A stretch of DNA of 64,000 bases from Spisula solida (lineage: Eukaryota; Mollusca; Bivalvia; Venerida; Mactridae): positions 50,634,722 through 50,698,721 of the forward strand of contig OX365952.1 of the NCBI GenBank assembly GCA_947247005.1, given 5' to 3'. This document shows, in pieces, positions 31,394-42,827 of this stretch. Made by a program: the position numbers and the translations under genes. The notes under the pieces were generated by a model. It saw only the letters and a list, made by a program, of their open reading frames with translations. It made no database searches and had not been told where the DNA came from. Within the stretch, counting starts at the first letter, position 1, and each line of letters begins with the position of its first letter.

Positions 31394-32580
31394 TGCCTGT
31401 CACTGCCTTACAAGAAACAACAACAATACCTTCACTTCTCGTGCTCTGGACATCTAACCCCAGCACTAGGTCTGTTTGATCCAATTTTCATTATACTATA
31501 CGAAGCATATTTTTAGACATGGATAATCTATATAAGGAAGTCTACGTCTACGCATTTATTGTATTTATATCTGTCTCAAATCTATGCGGATGTAACTCGT
31601 CATTTATATCATATATTGATGTAAGGAGTGTTTCAAAAGTAGTATATTAACTGGATGCTCTTTTATCAAAGCACCGATGTAAATAAAACAACTGGATGGT
31701 GCATTTCGTTTTCTTCCATCTTCTTGTGACTTTGGGACTCAACTAAAGTGCTTAAAATCCATAGCTCTTCAAATAGGTTTCCAAATTTTTGCTTTTTGAA
31801 ATAGCCGTTTAAGGCCTAATGTTGCTTTAAAAACTGCACATTGTGGTAACGGATTGTTCACTATTAATTATCAATCGTTCAACAAACTCCTACAAACCAT
31901 AAATGTCCTAAATGTGCAGCTTTTAAAGAATAATTCAGACTTTAAATTTGAATGTAAGTTTGAAATTTTAGTAAGTGCTTTGATAAAACAGTATCATGTT
32001 GCCGTCATATGGTTTATTAGTCGCGTTTTATTTGAGCGCCATGCAATCAATGTAAGTGCGCTCCGCACAGCGCTTTGATTTCACTATATTGTGAGCCGTT
32101 CTCCAGGAAAACCGGAGCTTAGAGACAATGTATAAGTATTTATGTAATAAGGTTAAGAAAACCCTCTTAAACGACAAAAAAGTCATGTTCTTTGATTTAA
32201 GTTTAAGTTCTTGGATAATATAGAACTATGTCTTAGATTTATTTTTCTCATGCACCATATTAAAATATCTTCTGTCGTTGCTATGGTGACCAATTTCTGG
32301 AGAGTATCCATATTGAGAAAACGAGGGGTTAGTGGTTGAAAACAGTAGCTACGTTTCTCTAAAAGTTAAAATTCACGATTTCGATATGTTTTATTCAAAC
32401 AAGAATATAGTTAAAAAATGTGATACAATTTTAAAAAGTTTACGCCATGAACTCATCAAATACTGGATTTATGAAAGTCTTGTTAATTTAACGTCAAATA
32501 ACGTTTGAATAACGTTTGCGACGTCACTAACAAAGTGGGGGGTGGGGGTTAGTTTTAAAAGTTTGTAACTGTGTAATCAT
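31394..32580. other. LINE 3' flank and unassigned sequence
   Basis: 31394-31700 probably includes the 3' part of the truncated LINE, but no poly(A) or repeat tail is clear. The rest is unassigned. A 23-bp block, GAGCCGTTCTCCAGGAAAAC plus CGG at 32092, recurs inverted at 51777-51799. Confidence 0.4.
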
Positions 32581-32581
32581 A

Positions 32582-32814
32582 TAAGCGGATTTAGCTCAGT
32601 GGTAACGCACTGGGCTGTCAATCTAGAGGTCGTGGGTTCAATCCCTGACATATTCTGAAATATTTATAATATTTCCCGCTATATCTGGCCGTGTGGTCTG
32701 CAAAGTATCTGGAAGTGCCAGGAAGCTGTGTATCGGTGCTGTACACCGGGCACATTAAAGAACCAGGCTGTCTATTCGAAATAAGAGCTAGGCGCACTTC
32801 TGCAGCGCCGGACA
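32582..32814 (+). mobile_element. tRNA-Asp-headed SINE, 3'-truncated
   Basis: The head GCGGATTTAGCTCAGTGGTA to GGTTCAATCCC and the first half of the body match 20921-21365. Similarity stops after CTGCAGCGCCGGAC, where AT-rich sequence begins. There is a small deletion after the B box (CCTGACATATTCTG in place of CTGGCATCCG..). The minus ORF 32618-32815 is a shadow. Confidence 0.8.
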
Positions 32815-33450
32815 ATTTAATGGACTAACTGTTTAATTCGTAAAATGCGAAAGGCTTACGTCTCTGACGGCAGCACAATTGATACGTGTAACGTCTGAAT
32901 ATATATTTGAAAATGCATTGTAATACAAGGGAAGTGACCTTTACAAAAGAAACCTTTCTATATCTAAAATCGGAATAAGGCATTCGGAATTACCTCCCCT
33001 CCAGAAAGTTAACACCGTCAGAATTATATACAAATAGGCTTTAATTGTGTTTCTGAGTGCCAAAGTTATGACAAATCACTGGTCTTCGAATTAAAGATGA
33101 CAACAAAATAAATACATATGTTATTTTGCTTTTATATACACTTTTATGTCACATTGAATGATATTTATCGCTTTTTATACTTTTATCTGAACATTGTCCC
33201 ACTATGCTAAAACATGCTCTCACCGGCATCATTTGTAGCTGGACATTCCAAAAAATAAAACACCACTTCATGACTTATGGTGACCAGATCGTCTGCGTCT
33301 GCTTCTGCTTCTGCAATATCGTCTTCGGGCGCTTTGTTAGTGTTCATTTCTCAAAAACTATTCACTTAAAACTTGCTCACAATCAAATGGGTAATCCATT
33401 AAGTACAGCAATGTGGATAACCATGTGATGTGTATTTTCAGGAGTGATTT
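32815..33450. other. Intergenic, no feature seen
   Basis: No gene-like frame, terminal repeat or array recognised. Confidence 0.4.
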
Positions 33451-33588
33451 CATAGTCATTTGATTTCAACTCGCCGTTAATTAATTATTAATTAGTCACT
33501 GACCTGGGTACCTTTCTTCAAGATCCCGGGTCGGTCAGTAACTAGGGCAAATCATTAATTAACGACGAGTTGCAACCAAATGACTATG
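33451..33588. repeat. 138-bp hairpin, MITE-like
   Basis: Left arm CATAGTCATTTGATTTCAAC..CGTTAATTAA..GTCACTGACC pairs with right arm GGTCAGTAAC..TTAATTAACG..GAGTTGCAACCAAATGACTATG. Arms are about 55 bp with a few mismatches. It lies about 0.8 kb upstream of the TRIM-like exon 1. No coding capacity. Confidence 0.7.
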
Positions 33589-34365
33589 CGTTATTTACCA
33601 TTGTTTGGACTTATAACTTAGAAATGTGGGTGACTCCTTTTTATTTAAATTTCTTAGACACTATCGAAGCTATTATCTTGAAACTTGAGATATTTGTCTA
33701 GTGTGATGACCACGTTGTATCGAAAGTAAACAAGATGAGGAAATTCTGGTATTTGTTAGAAGGAGTAATTGCCCTGACAACTTCGAGCTCTGCCTTTTGG
33801 TCGACTTTCTCAATCTCAGAAGGAGGTTGTAACTTGTAATTTTACATACTAGTACTTGATCAAATAGATGTGTCACTGAGGATTTCATTCTGTAGACAAG
33901 CAAATGAAGTTACTCTTATCAAAAGATGTGATGAAGTTATTGTCCCTTTCCAATTTAGAATGTTTGCTATAGGTCCCATTTCTACTTATCTGTGAGAGAT
34001 ATTGACCTCAAACCCAATACGAGTATAAGTACTTTCTTTCAGGTACGAGAAGATCGTGCGTCCTACTCTAGTAGGCTGTGCTCTAGTCATGCATAATTTA
34101 ACATTATTTCAAATGTACTTACAATGTTAACTACATATACATGTATCTATTGACATAATTTTTTTTTTTTATAAGTGTTAATAATTAGTATCGTGAATGA
34201 GTTAACATGTACATGTTTATCATAAATGTTATAAGATAAAAATATCAAACTGTGTAGAAAAGCCAGGCGATAACGGTATACAATTTAAAATTGTACGTTT
34301 ATACAAAGAAGGGATTATTCCTTGGTGGCAAAAACGAAAGTAGAGTTCAAAATCTAATCAAGAAA
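33589..34365. other. Upstream region of TRIM-like gene
   Basis: It should contain the promoter or 5' UTR of the plus-strand TRIM-like gene. No TATA box or other core element can be assigned confidently. The minus ORF 33673-33903 is unsupported. Confidence 0.4.
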
Positions 34366-34708
34366 ATGGCTTCCGGAGGACGATCGCTGTATAAAACGTC
34401 GGAGGAGACATTTGATTTTGTGTGTACAACTTGTGAAAAGAAAGGCAAGAGCATAGAAGCTGTGAAGTATTGTGTAGAATGTAGTGGATATTGTTGTCAG
34501 CCGTGTACCGACGTACACACAATTTCCCAGCATTAGAGAATCACAATTTGATGGACGTACATCAAGGAAAACAAGCGAGCGGTCAGTCATCAAGTCTACC
34601 GGAGTTTCCGACTGAACGATGTAGTAAACATAAAGGCAAAGTGATGGACATGTATTGTGAAGGCCATAATGTTGTTGGCTGTTCTACATGCTTCGTTAAA
34701 GATCACAA
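34366..34708 (+). CDS. TRIM-like gene exon 1: two B-boxes, frameshift in B-box 1
   Basis: ATG at 34366 in a good context (AAAATGG). The first frame encodes MASGGRSLYKTSEETFDFVC, then CEKKG..YCVECSGYCCQPCTDVH, the Cys pattern of B-box 1. A missing base then moves the frame; the continuation FPALENHNLMD lies in another frame and leads into B-box 2 (ERCSKHKGKVMDMYCEGHNV, CSTCFVKDHK). The exon ends at 34708 with two bases of a Lys codon. No RING finger precedes the B-boxes. The frame change is supported by the normal family order VH-x-FPAL across the break. Confidence 0.8.
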
Positions 34709-34744
34709 GTAAGTTATATCTATTTTCAAGGTCAACATTTAGTA

Positions 34745-36151
34745 TCTCTAGTATTTCTATTGTAATACTGAGCTTGGCGACGTTTGCTTTTGTCCAGGTT
34801 AGATTTTACGTTTGCCGGTATGTTCGGCTGTAGCTGTGACGATCTTTCTGGTAGCAATGTTCTAGTCTTCCTGTTCATTAGTTGTTGAATAGGACTGTAA
34901 TTGGTCGATTGCTGCGGAGTAAATACGGAAATTTATCAGCGGAAGCATAGGGTCCGTATGCGAATGTTTAGCTTTTTTCATGATTCGTTTAGCTGTTTTA
35001 GCTGTCTTGACAGCATTTTCAGCTTTGCCATTTGACTGCGGGTAGCTTGCTCATCACGTAATGTGCGTAAAATCCCATTTACTAGCAAACGATTTGAATT
35101 TTTGAGATGTGTACACACTGGCATTGTCTGAAATAACACGTTCCGGTATTCCGTATCTGGCGAAATGTTGTTTCAATTTGCCAATTATTTCTTTTAATGT
35201 TGTTTAATATAAACGATCTACTTCAAAGAAATTTCTGAAATAGTCAATGTCACCAAATAATTGTTATATGTTAAAAATCTATTCATCAGATGTTTACGTA
35301 GAAACATAATTACTCTCTACCTACTCCCATTTCAAATTTCATAATTTTTAATTACTTATTTAAACAAGTTTATTATTTATTGTCTATTGATACTACTTGA
35401 ATCTGGACACTTTAATAACGCAGTGAGGTAATCTGGTATTCCATTGATGTTGATTAAAGAGATGATTAAACAGGAGCTGCATCAGAATACAGACAAGTTT
35501 AATTTGAGAACGCGACGACTTTTTTGCGTTGTACTTTTTCGACTCTGACTTGCATACTGATGCAAAATGATTGAATTTATTACACTTATTGCATCGTTTC
35601 CCAAATGCCGGGCATTTCCCTTTCAATATTTGCACTTGGTCTTATTTTCTTGCTTGGGTTGGTGCTTTCGTTTTGGTCGCACGACTAATTCCCAGGACAA
35701 TTCTGTCCGTAATAAGATCGCTTTCCAGAACTCCATAGTTACAATTTTTGGACAGTTTTCTTACTTTTGTCAGAAAACTGTCGAATGTTTCTGAATCTCC
35801 CTGGGAGCATGTGTGGAAAATGTATCTTTGTGACGTTGGTTTTTCCAACACAAAATTCTTCAAATTACTTGATGGCTTTGTCAATGTCATCCTTATCTGC
35901 CTCGCTTTCAAAATCAAATCCATTGCTTCTGACCCCACGCACGTAAGGAATGTGGCGGCTCTTAAATCCGTCGGCTTATTAATTAGACCCGATGCTTTTT
36001 CACAATTTGTCCATGACCGTTTAAACTTTTTCCAATGTGTAGCTATACTTTCGTCCTTATCCAGCATTTTAGGAAACGGTATTAGCGACTGTACATCACC
36101 TACGTGATGAACTACCTGCTCGGCTGCAACTTGCGGTGGTTGTTCTTGCAT
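34745..36151 (-). pseudogene. Decayed Ty3/Gypsy-type retrotransposon remnant (gag and integrase pieces)
   Basis: Minus strand. 36151-35642 encodes a Gag-like segment (FPKMLDKDESIATHWKKFKR, later RYIFHTCSQGDSETFDSFLT). 35635-35393 in another frame carries a zinc knuckle, CNKCNKFNHFASVC (C-x2-C-x4-H-x4-C). About 35262-34970 carries integrase core pieces (DYFRNFFEVDRL, HFARYGIPERVISDN, YPQSNGKAENAVK), and 34970-34745 the integrase C-terminal part (NYSPIQQLMNRKTRTLLPER). Protease, reverse transcriptase and RNase H are missing, frames are broken, and no LTR pair was found. It lies in the TRIM intron, starting about 40 bp after the exon 1 donor, antisense to the gene. Confidence 0.82.
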
Positions 36152-36615
36152 TGTCAGTTATTCTTTATGCATGTGAATATAAAGAATATAAATCCAAAGT
36201 TCTGTTTTGTTACAAAGAAATGTACATAAATATCCTTCTGCATGTAAAAACAGTCTTAAAGCACTTAACGATTATAAACAGTCTTAAAACACTTCTGACA
36301 ACATGTTTATGTGTGGTATAACATAACCAACATAAGATTATAATGACTGATTATAATTAGCTTTAATATTGCAGTATCTAGCATCCACGCATCTAGCACA
36401 CAACTACAACTAAATCATAGAGCGTATATCAAACTAGTAATAAGAGCATACTCGTATAGTATACGTCCGACTGTGAAGCATCATGGGAAGGTTTAAGGGG
36501 CGTTAACCAAGTACTGTTACAATTAGTATATACGTATCAACATAATAAATCAGTTTAATCTCCACTAGAGGTTTAGTGTATTTATTACATGGTCGCATCA
36601 GTACATATCATGAGT
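36152..36615. other. Flank of Gypsy remnant, possible LTR relic
   Basis: Upstream of the Gag segment in the sense of the remnant, so a 5' LTR or leader is expected here. No TG..CA-bounded repeat with a partner could be found in the window. Otherwise featureless. Confidence 0.35.
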
Positions 36616-38800
36616 AATTATAACCCCGCAAACAACGTTTGAAGGGGTTATACTGGAGTCAGTATGTTGGTTGGGTGGTTGGTCGGTTGGTTGGTTGGTC
36701 TGTTGGTCTTTCGGTCTGTTAGCATAATAGTGTCCGCTCTGTAACTTTGTCGTTTCTTACTGGGTTGTAAAATTGCATGTACTTGGCACAAATGTTCACC
36801 ACATCACGACGGCGTGTCATGCGCAAGACCCAGGTCCCTAGCTCAAAGGTCAAAGTCACACTATGAGGCATGTGATTCTTGTCGGCTCTGTTTTTTTGTC
36901 TTTTCTTTTTGGATATTTATAAAACTTGATGATGTGTCATGCGCAAGACCAAGGTCCCTTGCTCAAAGGTCAAATCTCACTATGAGGTCAAAGCTTAAAG
37001 GCACAAATAGGCATGTGATTATTGTCGCCCTGTCTTATATGTCTTTTCTTTTTGGATATTTATAAAACTTGTTACAAATGTTCACCACACCAAGACGATG
37101 TGTCATGCGCAAGACCCAGGTCCCTGGCTCAAAAGTCAAGGTCATACTTGAGAGGTCAAAGGTTAAATGCTCAACTAGACATGTGATACTTGTCCGCTTG
37201 GTACCTTTGTCATTTCTTATTGGATATTTATAATACTTGGTACAAATGTTCACCTCATCAAGATGATACGTCATGCACAAAACCAAGGTCAAAGGTCAAT
37301 GTCACACATACAGGTCATATTTATATAGGTGTGCAAGTTTTGTCCGCTCTGTTACTTTGTCGTTTCTTACTGGATTTTAACTTTGCTTTGTACAAATGTT
37401 CAGCTTATCAAGACCGTGTGTCATAAGCAATACGAAGATTCCTATCTTAAAGGTCAAGGTCACACTTAAAGGTAAAAGGTTAAAAGGCACAAATAGGCAT
37501 GTGATTCGTGTCCGCTCTAACTATGCAATTTCTTATTGGATATTTATAATACTTGGTACAAATGTTCACCACATCTAGACAATGTGGCATACGCAAGACC
37601 CAGGTCCCTAGCCCAAAGGTCAATGTCACACTTACAGGTCAAAGTTATATAGGTGTGCAAGTTGTGTTCGCTCTGTTACTATGTCGTTTCTTACTAGGTT
37701 TTAACATTGCTTGGTACAAATCTTCACCTCATCAAGACCGTGTGTCATGCGCAAGACTCAGTTCCTTAGCTCAAAGTCCAAGGTCACACTTAGAGGTCAA
37801 ATTTTACATAGCCATGCAAGTCGTGTCCAAACTGTAACTTTGTTGTATCCTACTAAATTTTAGAATTGCTTGGTTTACATGTTCTCCACATCAAGACGGT
37901 GTGTCTTGCGCAGAACCCATGTCCCTGTCTTAAAGGTCACACTTAAAGGTCAAAGGTTAAAAGGCACAAAGTCATGTGATTTGTGTCCGCTCAGTCTTTA
38001 CCGTTTCTTATTGAATATTTATAATGCTTGGAAGAAATCTTCACCACATCAAGACGATTTGTCACAGGTCCCTAGCTCAAAGGTCAATGTCACACTTAGA
38101 ATTCATAGGTTATATAGGTGAGCAAGTTGTGTCCGCGCTGTAAATTTGTTGTTTCTTGCTGAATTTTAGAATTGCTTGGTACAAATGTTCACCTCGTTCA
38201 CCAGGTCCCCATCATAAAGATGCTGCCTCACGAATTGGTGTATTGCAACAATAAAATAAAAACTGTCAACTATTCTTGTAATTTGGTATAGTTGCCTTTA
38301 TATTCCATAAACAACCACCATGACATCTAAAATAACATGCGAAATATCGGCATTTTGTAGTTATTTCGTATTTTTACCGCCAGTATTGATACCTTTTAAG
38401 GCCAAATGTTAAAAGGCACAAATAGGCGTGTAAATGGGTCTGCTTTGTCACTTTGCCATTTCTTATTGGATATTTATAATACTTGGTACAAATGTTCATC
38501 ATGCCAGGATGATGTTTCACCCAGGTTCCTAGCTCAAAGGTCAGGGTCAAATTTGTTATATAGTCATGCAAGTGGTACCTTTGTCGTCTCTTACAGGATT
38601 TAAAAATTGCTTAGTACAAATGTTCACCACATCAAGACAGTGTGTCATGCGCAAGACCCATGTCCCTAGCTCAAAGGTTCATGTCACACTTAGAGGTCAA
38701 AGTTTACATAGTCGTGCAGTACTTTGTCGTTTCTTACTAAATATAATCAAAGCGCTGAAGGCACAGGATTTGTTTGGGTTTGAATAATGAAAATGTAAAA
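36616..38800 (-). mobile_element. Hairpin-tailed element G, minus orientation, ~160-bp tandem array
   Basis: Read on the minus strand, an array of about a dozen degenerate ~160-bp units runs into a run of AACCAACCAACCGACC-type sequence (36660-36720) and then a terminal hairpin whose stem is TATAACCCC/GGGGTTATA (36619-36652). It ends ..GGGGTTATAATT. On the plus strand, units share TTGGTACAAATGTTCACCAC, TGTCATGCGCAAGACCCAGG, AGCTCAAAGGTCAAGGTCAC and TCCGCTCTGTAACTTTGTCG. The 5' end near 38800 is not defined. The many ORFs in 36814-38787 are readings of the array. Confidence 0.65.
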
Positions 38801-39317
38801 AATCTTCAGTCCTCAATAACATGGCAATTCTCTTTTGTAACGTGCCGGACAGATAGACACTGAAAAAATCCCGTCAGTGAATAATAATAATAATGTCTAA
38901 AAACGAACCAGTTTTAAGTTTTGAATGGGGCAATCTAAATTAAAGTTTTAAAATTGCCTATGTTTAGTGTTTTTTGAGCATTTGGGACTAAATTTCTTAA
39001 TTCAGTTGTAATCCCAGCGCTTTCAGACAAAGTCGGAGGGAGTGTAGTGATTCTGGGATTCCGGTCTGTGTACAGTACAGCTGGGTACAGGTTTTATCAA
39101 GTCTGAAATGCCATGTTATTCGGTGAGTTGAGTGGTGGCTCTCTTCTAGTTTGGCTGTTGGACAGTGCGGTTGTGTGTGAAAGCGCAGAATAGGCAATAG
39201 ACAGTAATTAGAGACTGATAGACTAGTGTAGAGTATGTTTTCTTCACACGTGACACAATCGGTTCAATGCAATATTCATGAATCTCTGACCATTAGAGGG
39301 TGTTATTGCAAACTTTA

Positions 39318-39914
39318 ACAAGAGCCACGTTCACATGGCCAACCAAGCATAAATGTTTATACTAATGGGTGTTTAATCAAACTTCAAAGGGAGATAATTT
39401 CAAAACTGGGCCATATAGAGTTATGGTTCTTGGTCATTGCACTTCTCCTAGTTGCAATCTATTCACCAACCAAGTTTCAAGTCAATACCTCAAATAGTTA
39501 TAGCCTTATAGAGTTATGCTCTGGATGAAATACTATTAAAAATTAAACAAGAGGAGATAATTTAAAAACTGGGTATTCTAGAGTAATGGTTCTTGGTCAC
39601 TGCACTTCTCCTAGTTGCCATCTATTCATATATCAAGTTTAAAGTCAATATTACAAATAGTATTAGAGTTATGCTCCGGAAAAAATCTATTAAAAAATTA
39701 AACAAGGGCAGATAATTTCAAAAGTGAACCATATAGAGTTATGATTCTGTTTCGCTACACTTCTCGGAAGTTCTTCTAGTTGTCATCTATTCATATGTCA
39801 AGTTTCAAATCAATATCTTAAATAATTTTCAAGTTATGCCTGGACAAAATATCGGACAGAAGGACGGACGCATACAATTACTATTATCCCTTCGTCTTTT
39901 GCGGGGAATTATAA
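39318..39914 (+). mobile_element. Hairpin-tailed element H, three ~165-bp units
   Basis: Starts AACAAGAGCCACGTTCACAT. Three degenerate units contain GAGATAATTTCAAAACTGGG, ATAGAGTTATGGTTCTTGGT and CACTTCTCCTAGTTGCCATC. The tail has GGACAGAAGGACGGACGCAT, then an imperfect hairpin ATTATCCCTTCG / TGCGGGGAATTAT. The 3' end resembles that of element G. Confidence 0.6.
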
Positions 39915-41906
39915 TCATGCATGCAAAACATTGAACGATAATATGAACTAAGGCGCGGCCATTAACGGAGAAGTTTTATGAATATTAATTAATTTAGATT
40001 CTATGCATCTACTATGTATGTGCAGCTTACATAAAGAAACCAGGGATTTTTCTGTTCATTTTGGGAAGGATCCTTAGTCTCTACATTTTGGGAAAAATAT
40101 TGGTGTATTCCTGATTATGGAAAAAAAGGAGGGTATAACTTTTTTGGGAAAACTGCATGATTTTAAAGACATTTTCAATCAGGAAGGGGTCTTTTATAGG
40201 CCTCTGTTAATGCGAAAAACCCCTGAAAACATGTATGCATATTAACTACATGTATTGAACGGTTAACAGGAATCAAAGCGCTGAAAGCCCTGAGGTTGTT
40301 CGATTGAATGCCATTCTGATCACCTCGGCCTTTATGCATTGCGCAATATTTACTGGAGACAAACGGAAATGTTCGATCTTTCATGATTAGAATGAATAAG
40401 AATGCATGCAGAGAAAGTACAAGTGAAACAGTTTTCTGAGGCCAGATAATTAACTAGAAATGCTTAGGATGTGTTTTTCTGCAGTTAGGAGGCTGATCGA
40501 ATTCATACCGGTCACCGGGTGCACGTTTAAATTCATTAGTCAGAATAATTAGCCAAATAATTCAGATACGTGTAACATCAGATACTACGGACAGGCGCAT
40601 AAGCCTTGAAGTTGGTTCTTATGGTTAGGGGTCCTCAGGATTGTGAAATTTGGGACTTTAATGCCATTTTTGCCATATTATATTTCTGCTGTACAAATTA
40701 ATGTTACTCATGTGCATACGTCCGTATTGCTGGCTACGCCACTGACTGATTAATCAAACCTAATAAACTATTATGTAACTGTTCATAAAGAGTAGTGCTC
40801 AATATTACAGATTTTCAATGTTTCGTAGAGTAACTAGAGAACTATTTTGCCGGTTTACATGCTTCCTTCGCATCGGCGAAAGATATGCAAATTTGCAATT
40901 GCTGGCTGACCGGTTTACTTTCCTTAATGTGGCACTGTCCATTTGTGGCATAGAAAAGAAGTTTCAGGCAGTTAAAATGGGTTGCAATTGTTGATATGTA
41001 TTAAAACTAGTTGTTCTTTGAACAACTTAAAACATTATATATATTGGTACAAATGTACCGGAAAGTGACCGTTTTTAGTCACAATATTTGTGACAAATAC
41101 CGCGTGGAATATTATTGACATTTTGACACTGTGACTATACAACACTCAAACAATGGAATGAAACTAATACAATCTGTGGGAACGTTAATAATGTAACATG
41201 GTTTGAAAAGTATGTAGTTGGACCAGGGCTCAAACCCAGAATCATCTGCTTAGAAAAGGCGAATGCTCAACTGAGCCTGCTATCTGGACACAGCTTTCTT
41301 CCTTCAATATCAATAATTGAATTCTAAACTGGCAGGCAGGGAATTTCTAAACTTTTTGGGATTATAATTTCACCTTAATGAAGCTAGTAACAAATGATTT
41401 CAAACAATTATAATTATGGTGCCTATAAGGCATAACTATTTGGTAATAATGATACCAAAAAATGACTAACATACACGGACGGTCCAAAAATTCATCCAAC
41501 GGAGTACATATTGAAAGAACTGGAAATACTAATAGCCCCATTTACGCTCTGATTTCATAAAATTTCCTCATAAAAACGGAGGGGATACCCCTCCCCCGCC
41601 GCTCCAATATTCGGCAACCTGCGAAGAGCCTGTACACACCTAGTCCAAACCATGGGACCTAACTAGTAAAGACTGTTGGACCTATTATCACCTAACGTAA
41701 CGAAACGTTTAGTTTAGAAACGTTTGGTCTCGGTTGGGACTACACACCTCAAGTTGGTTTGACTAGGCAAGATGCCCTGTTGGCCATTGACAATTTGCTT
41801 ACAGAGCGAATACTGTATCGACTGAGCTATCAAGCCACTTGTTTAACATATTGGACGCATACAGTTTAAGTTAATATGTTTACACTACTGCGGGTCAGTT
41901 CAAAAA
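39915..41906. other. TRIM intron sequence with two tRNA-like relics
   Basis: Near 41220-41286 (minus) there is GCAGGCTCAGTTGAGCATTC with a B box GGGTTTGAGCCC. Near 41770-41840 (minus) there is TTGATAGCTCAGTCGATACA without a clear B box. Both look like tRNA-derived repeats. The rest of this 2-kb stretch shows nothing recognisable; the ORFs at 38997-39197 and 40175-40384 are unsupported. Confidence 0.4.
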
Positions 41907-42591
41907 GGCAGTGGCTAGCCGTCCGGCACCGTACGACTAGACAGCGAAATTAGTCGTCCGGCATCGGACGACTAGCAAACGATACGTGCATTGGCTAGGT
42001 AACTGTCATGCTATTTATATGCATTAGGCATCCAGAATTTCAGTATTTTCTTGTGATAAGTATCACGTATGTTTCTACCTGGTAATAAACTACGAATTCG
42101 GCAAGACATATGTTAGTGCATTTATCTGCATCCATTTTGTGACCGGCCATGTATCTCCGTATATTGTCCGCCATATTGGAAAACAAAGTATGCACGTTAA
42201 TTTGCCGAGGTAACACATACAAATCTAATGTGGCAATTAATTATTTTTTCATTCGCAGTTTTAATGGCACATAATTATATACAAACCAATACAATTTACA
42301 GTAGTATTTTTTTTAAATACAATATACAATAGGGCCTACCATGATACGATTCATAAACGGCAACATTGTTTTCACGCTATTATAACCAGTGGCATTCCAA
42401 ACTGTCAATTATCTAACACAGCAATTTCATTTTTTCAGCATGAAGTGAAGTCATATACTTTCCCCATCCTCATAATAATGTAATTGAAACACTATATGCT
42501 CCATTAGATCTACTACTTCTAGCTCTATTTCTAATGCCGGACGACTAATTTCGCTGTCTAGTCGTCCGGTGCCGGACGGCTAGCCACTGCC
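41907..42591. mobile_element. 685-bp MITE with 58-bp TIRs and 9-bp target duplication (Mutator-like)
   Basis: The TIRs begin GGCAGTGGCTAGCCGTCCGG on both sides, are about 58 bp long and differ at about one position (ACCGTACGAC versus ACCGGACGAC). A perfect 9-bp direct repeat GTTCAAAAA flanks the element (41898-41906 and 42592-42600). Long TIRs with a 9-bp duplication are diagnostic of the Mutator/MULE superfamily. The interior has no transposase; the ORF 42040-42222 is a chance frame. Confidence 0.85.
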
Positions 42592-42827
42592 GTTCAAAAA
42601 AGCTACAACTGAATAAGACGGCAAGCTTGTCAAGCTAGCCACCTACACAAGTTTTTCCCTTAAATCCTATACACAGTACTACTATAATCTCAAAAAGATT
42701 GCTATCAAAAGCACAATACAGACATAACATTGTCAAAGAGTAATTTTGCATTTTTTGGGGTCGAATAGTTGCGGGTACGACATGTTATTCAGTTTTATTT
42801 GTACTTACCTTATTACCTTATGTTACC

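Noticed and set aside
36814..38787. Multiple plus-strand ORFs with CARPRSLAQRS-like repeats
   Set aside because: They are readings of the ~160-bp array of element G; each is broken at different places and lacks gene context.
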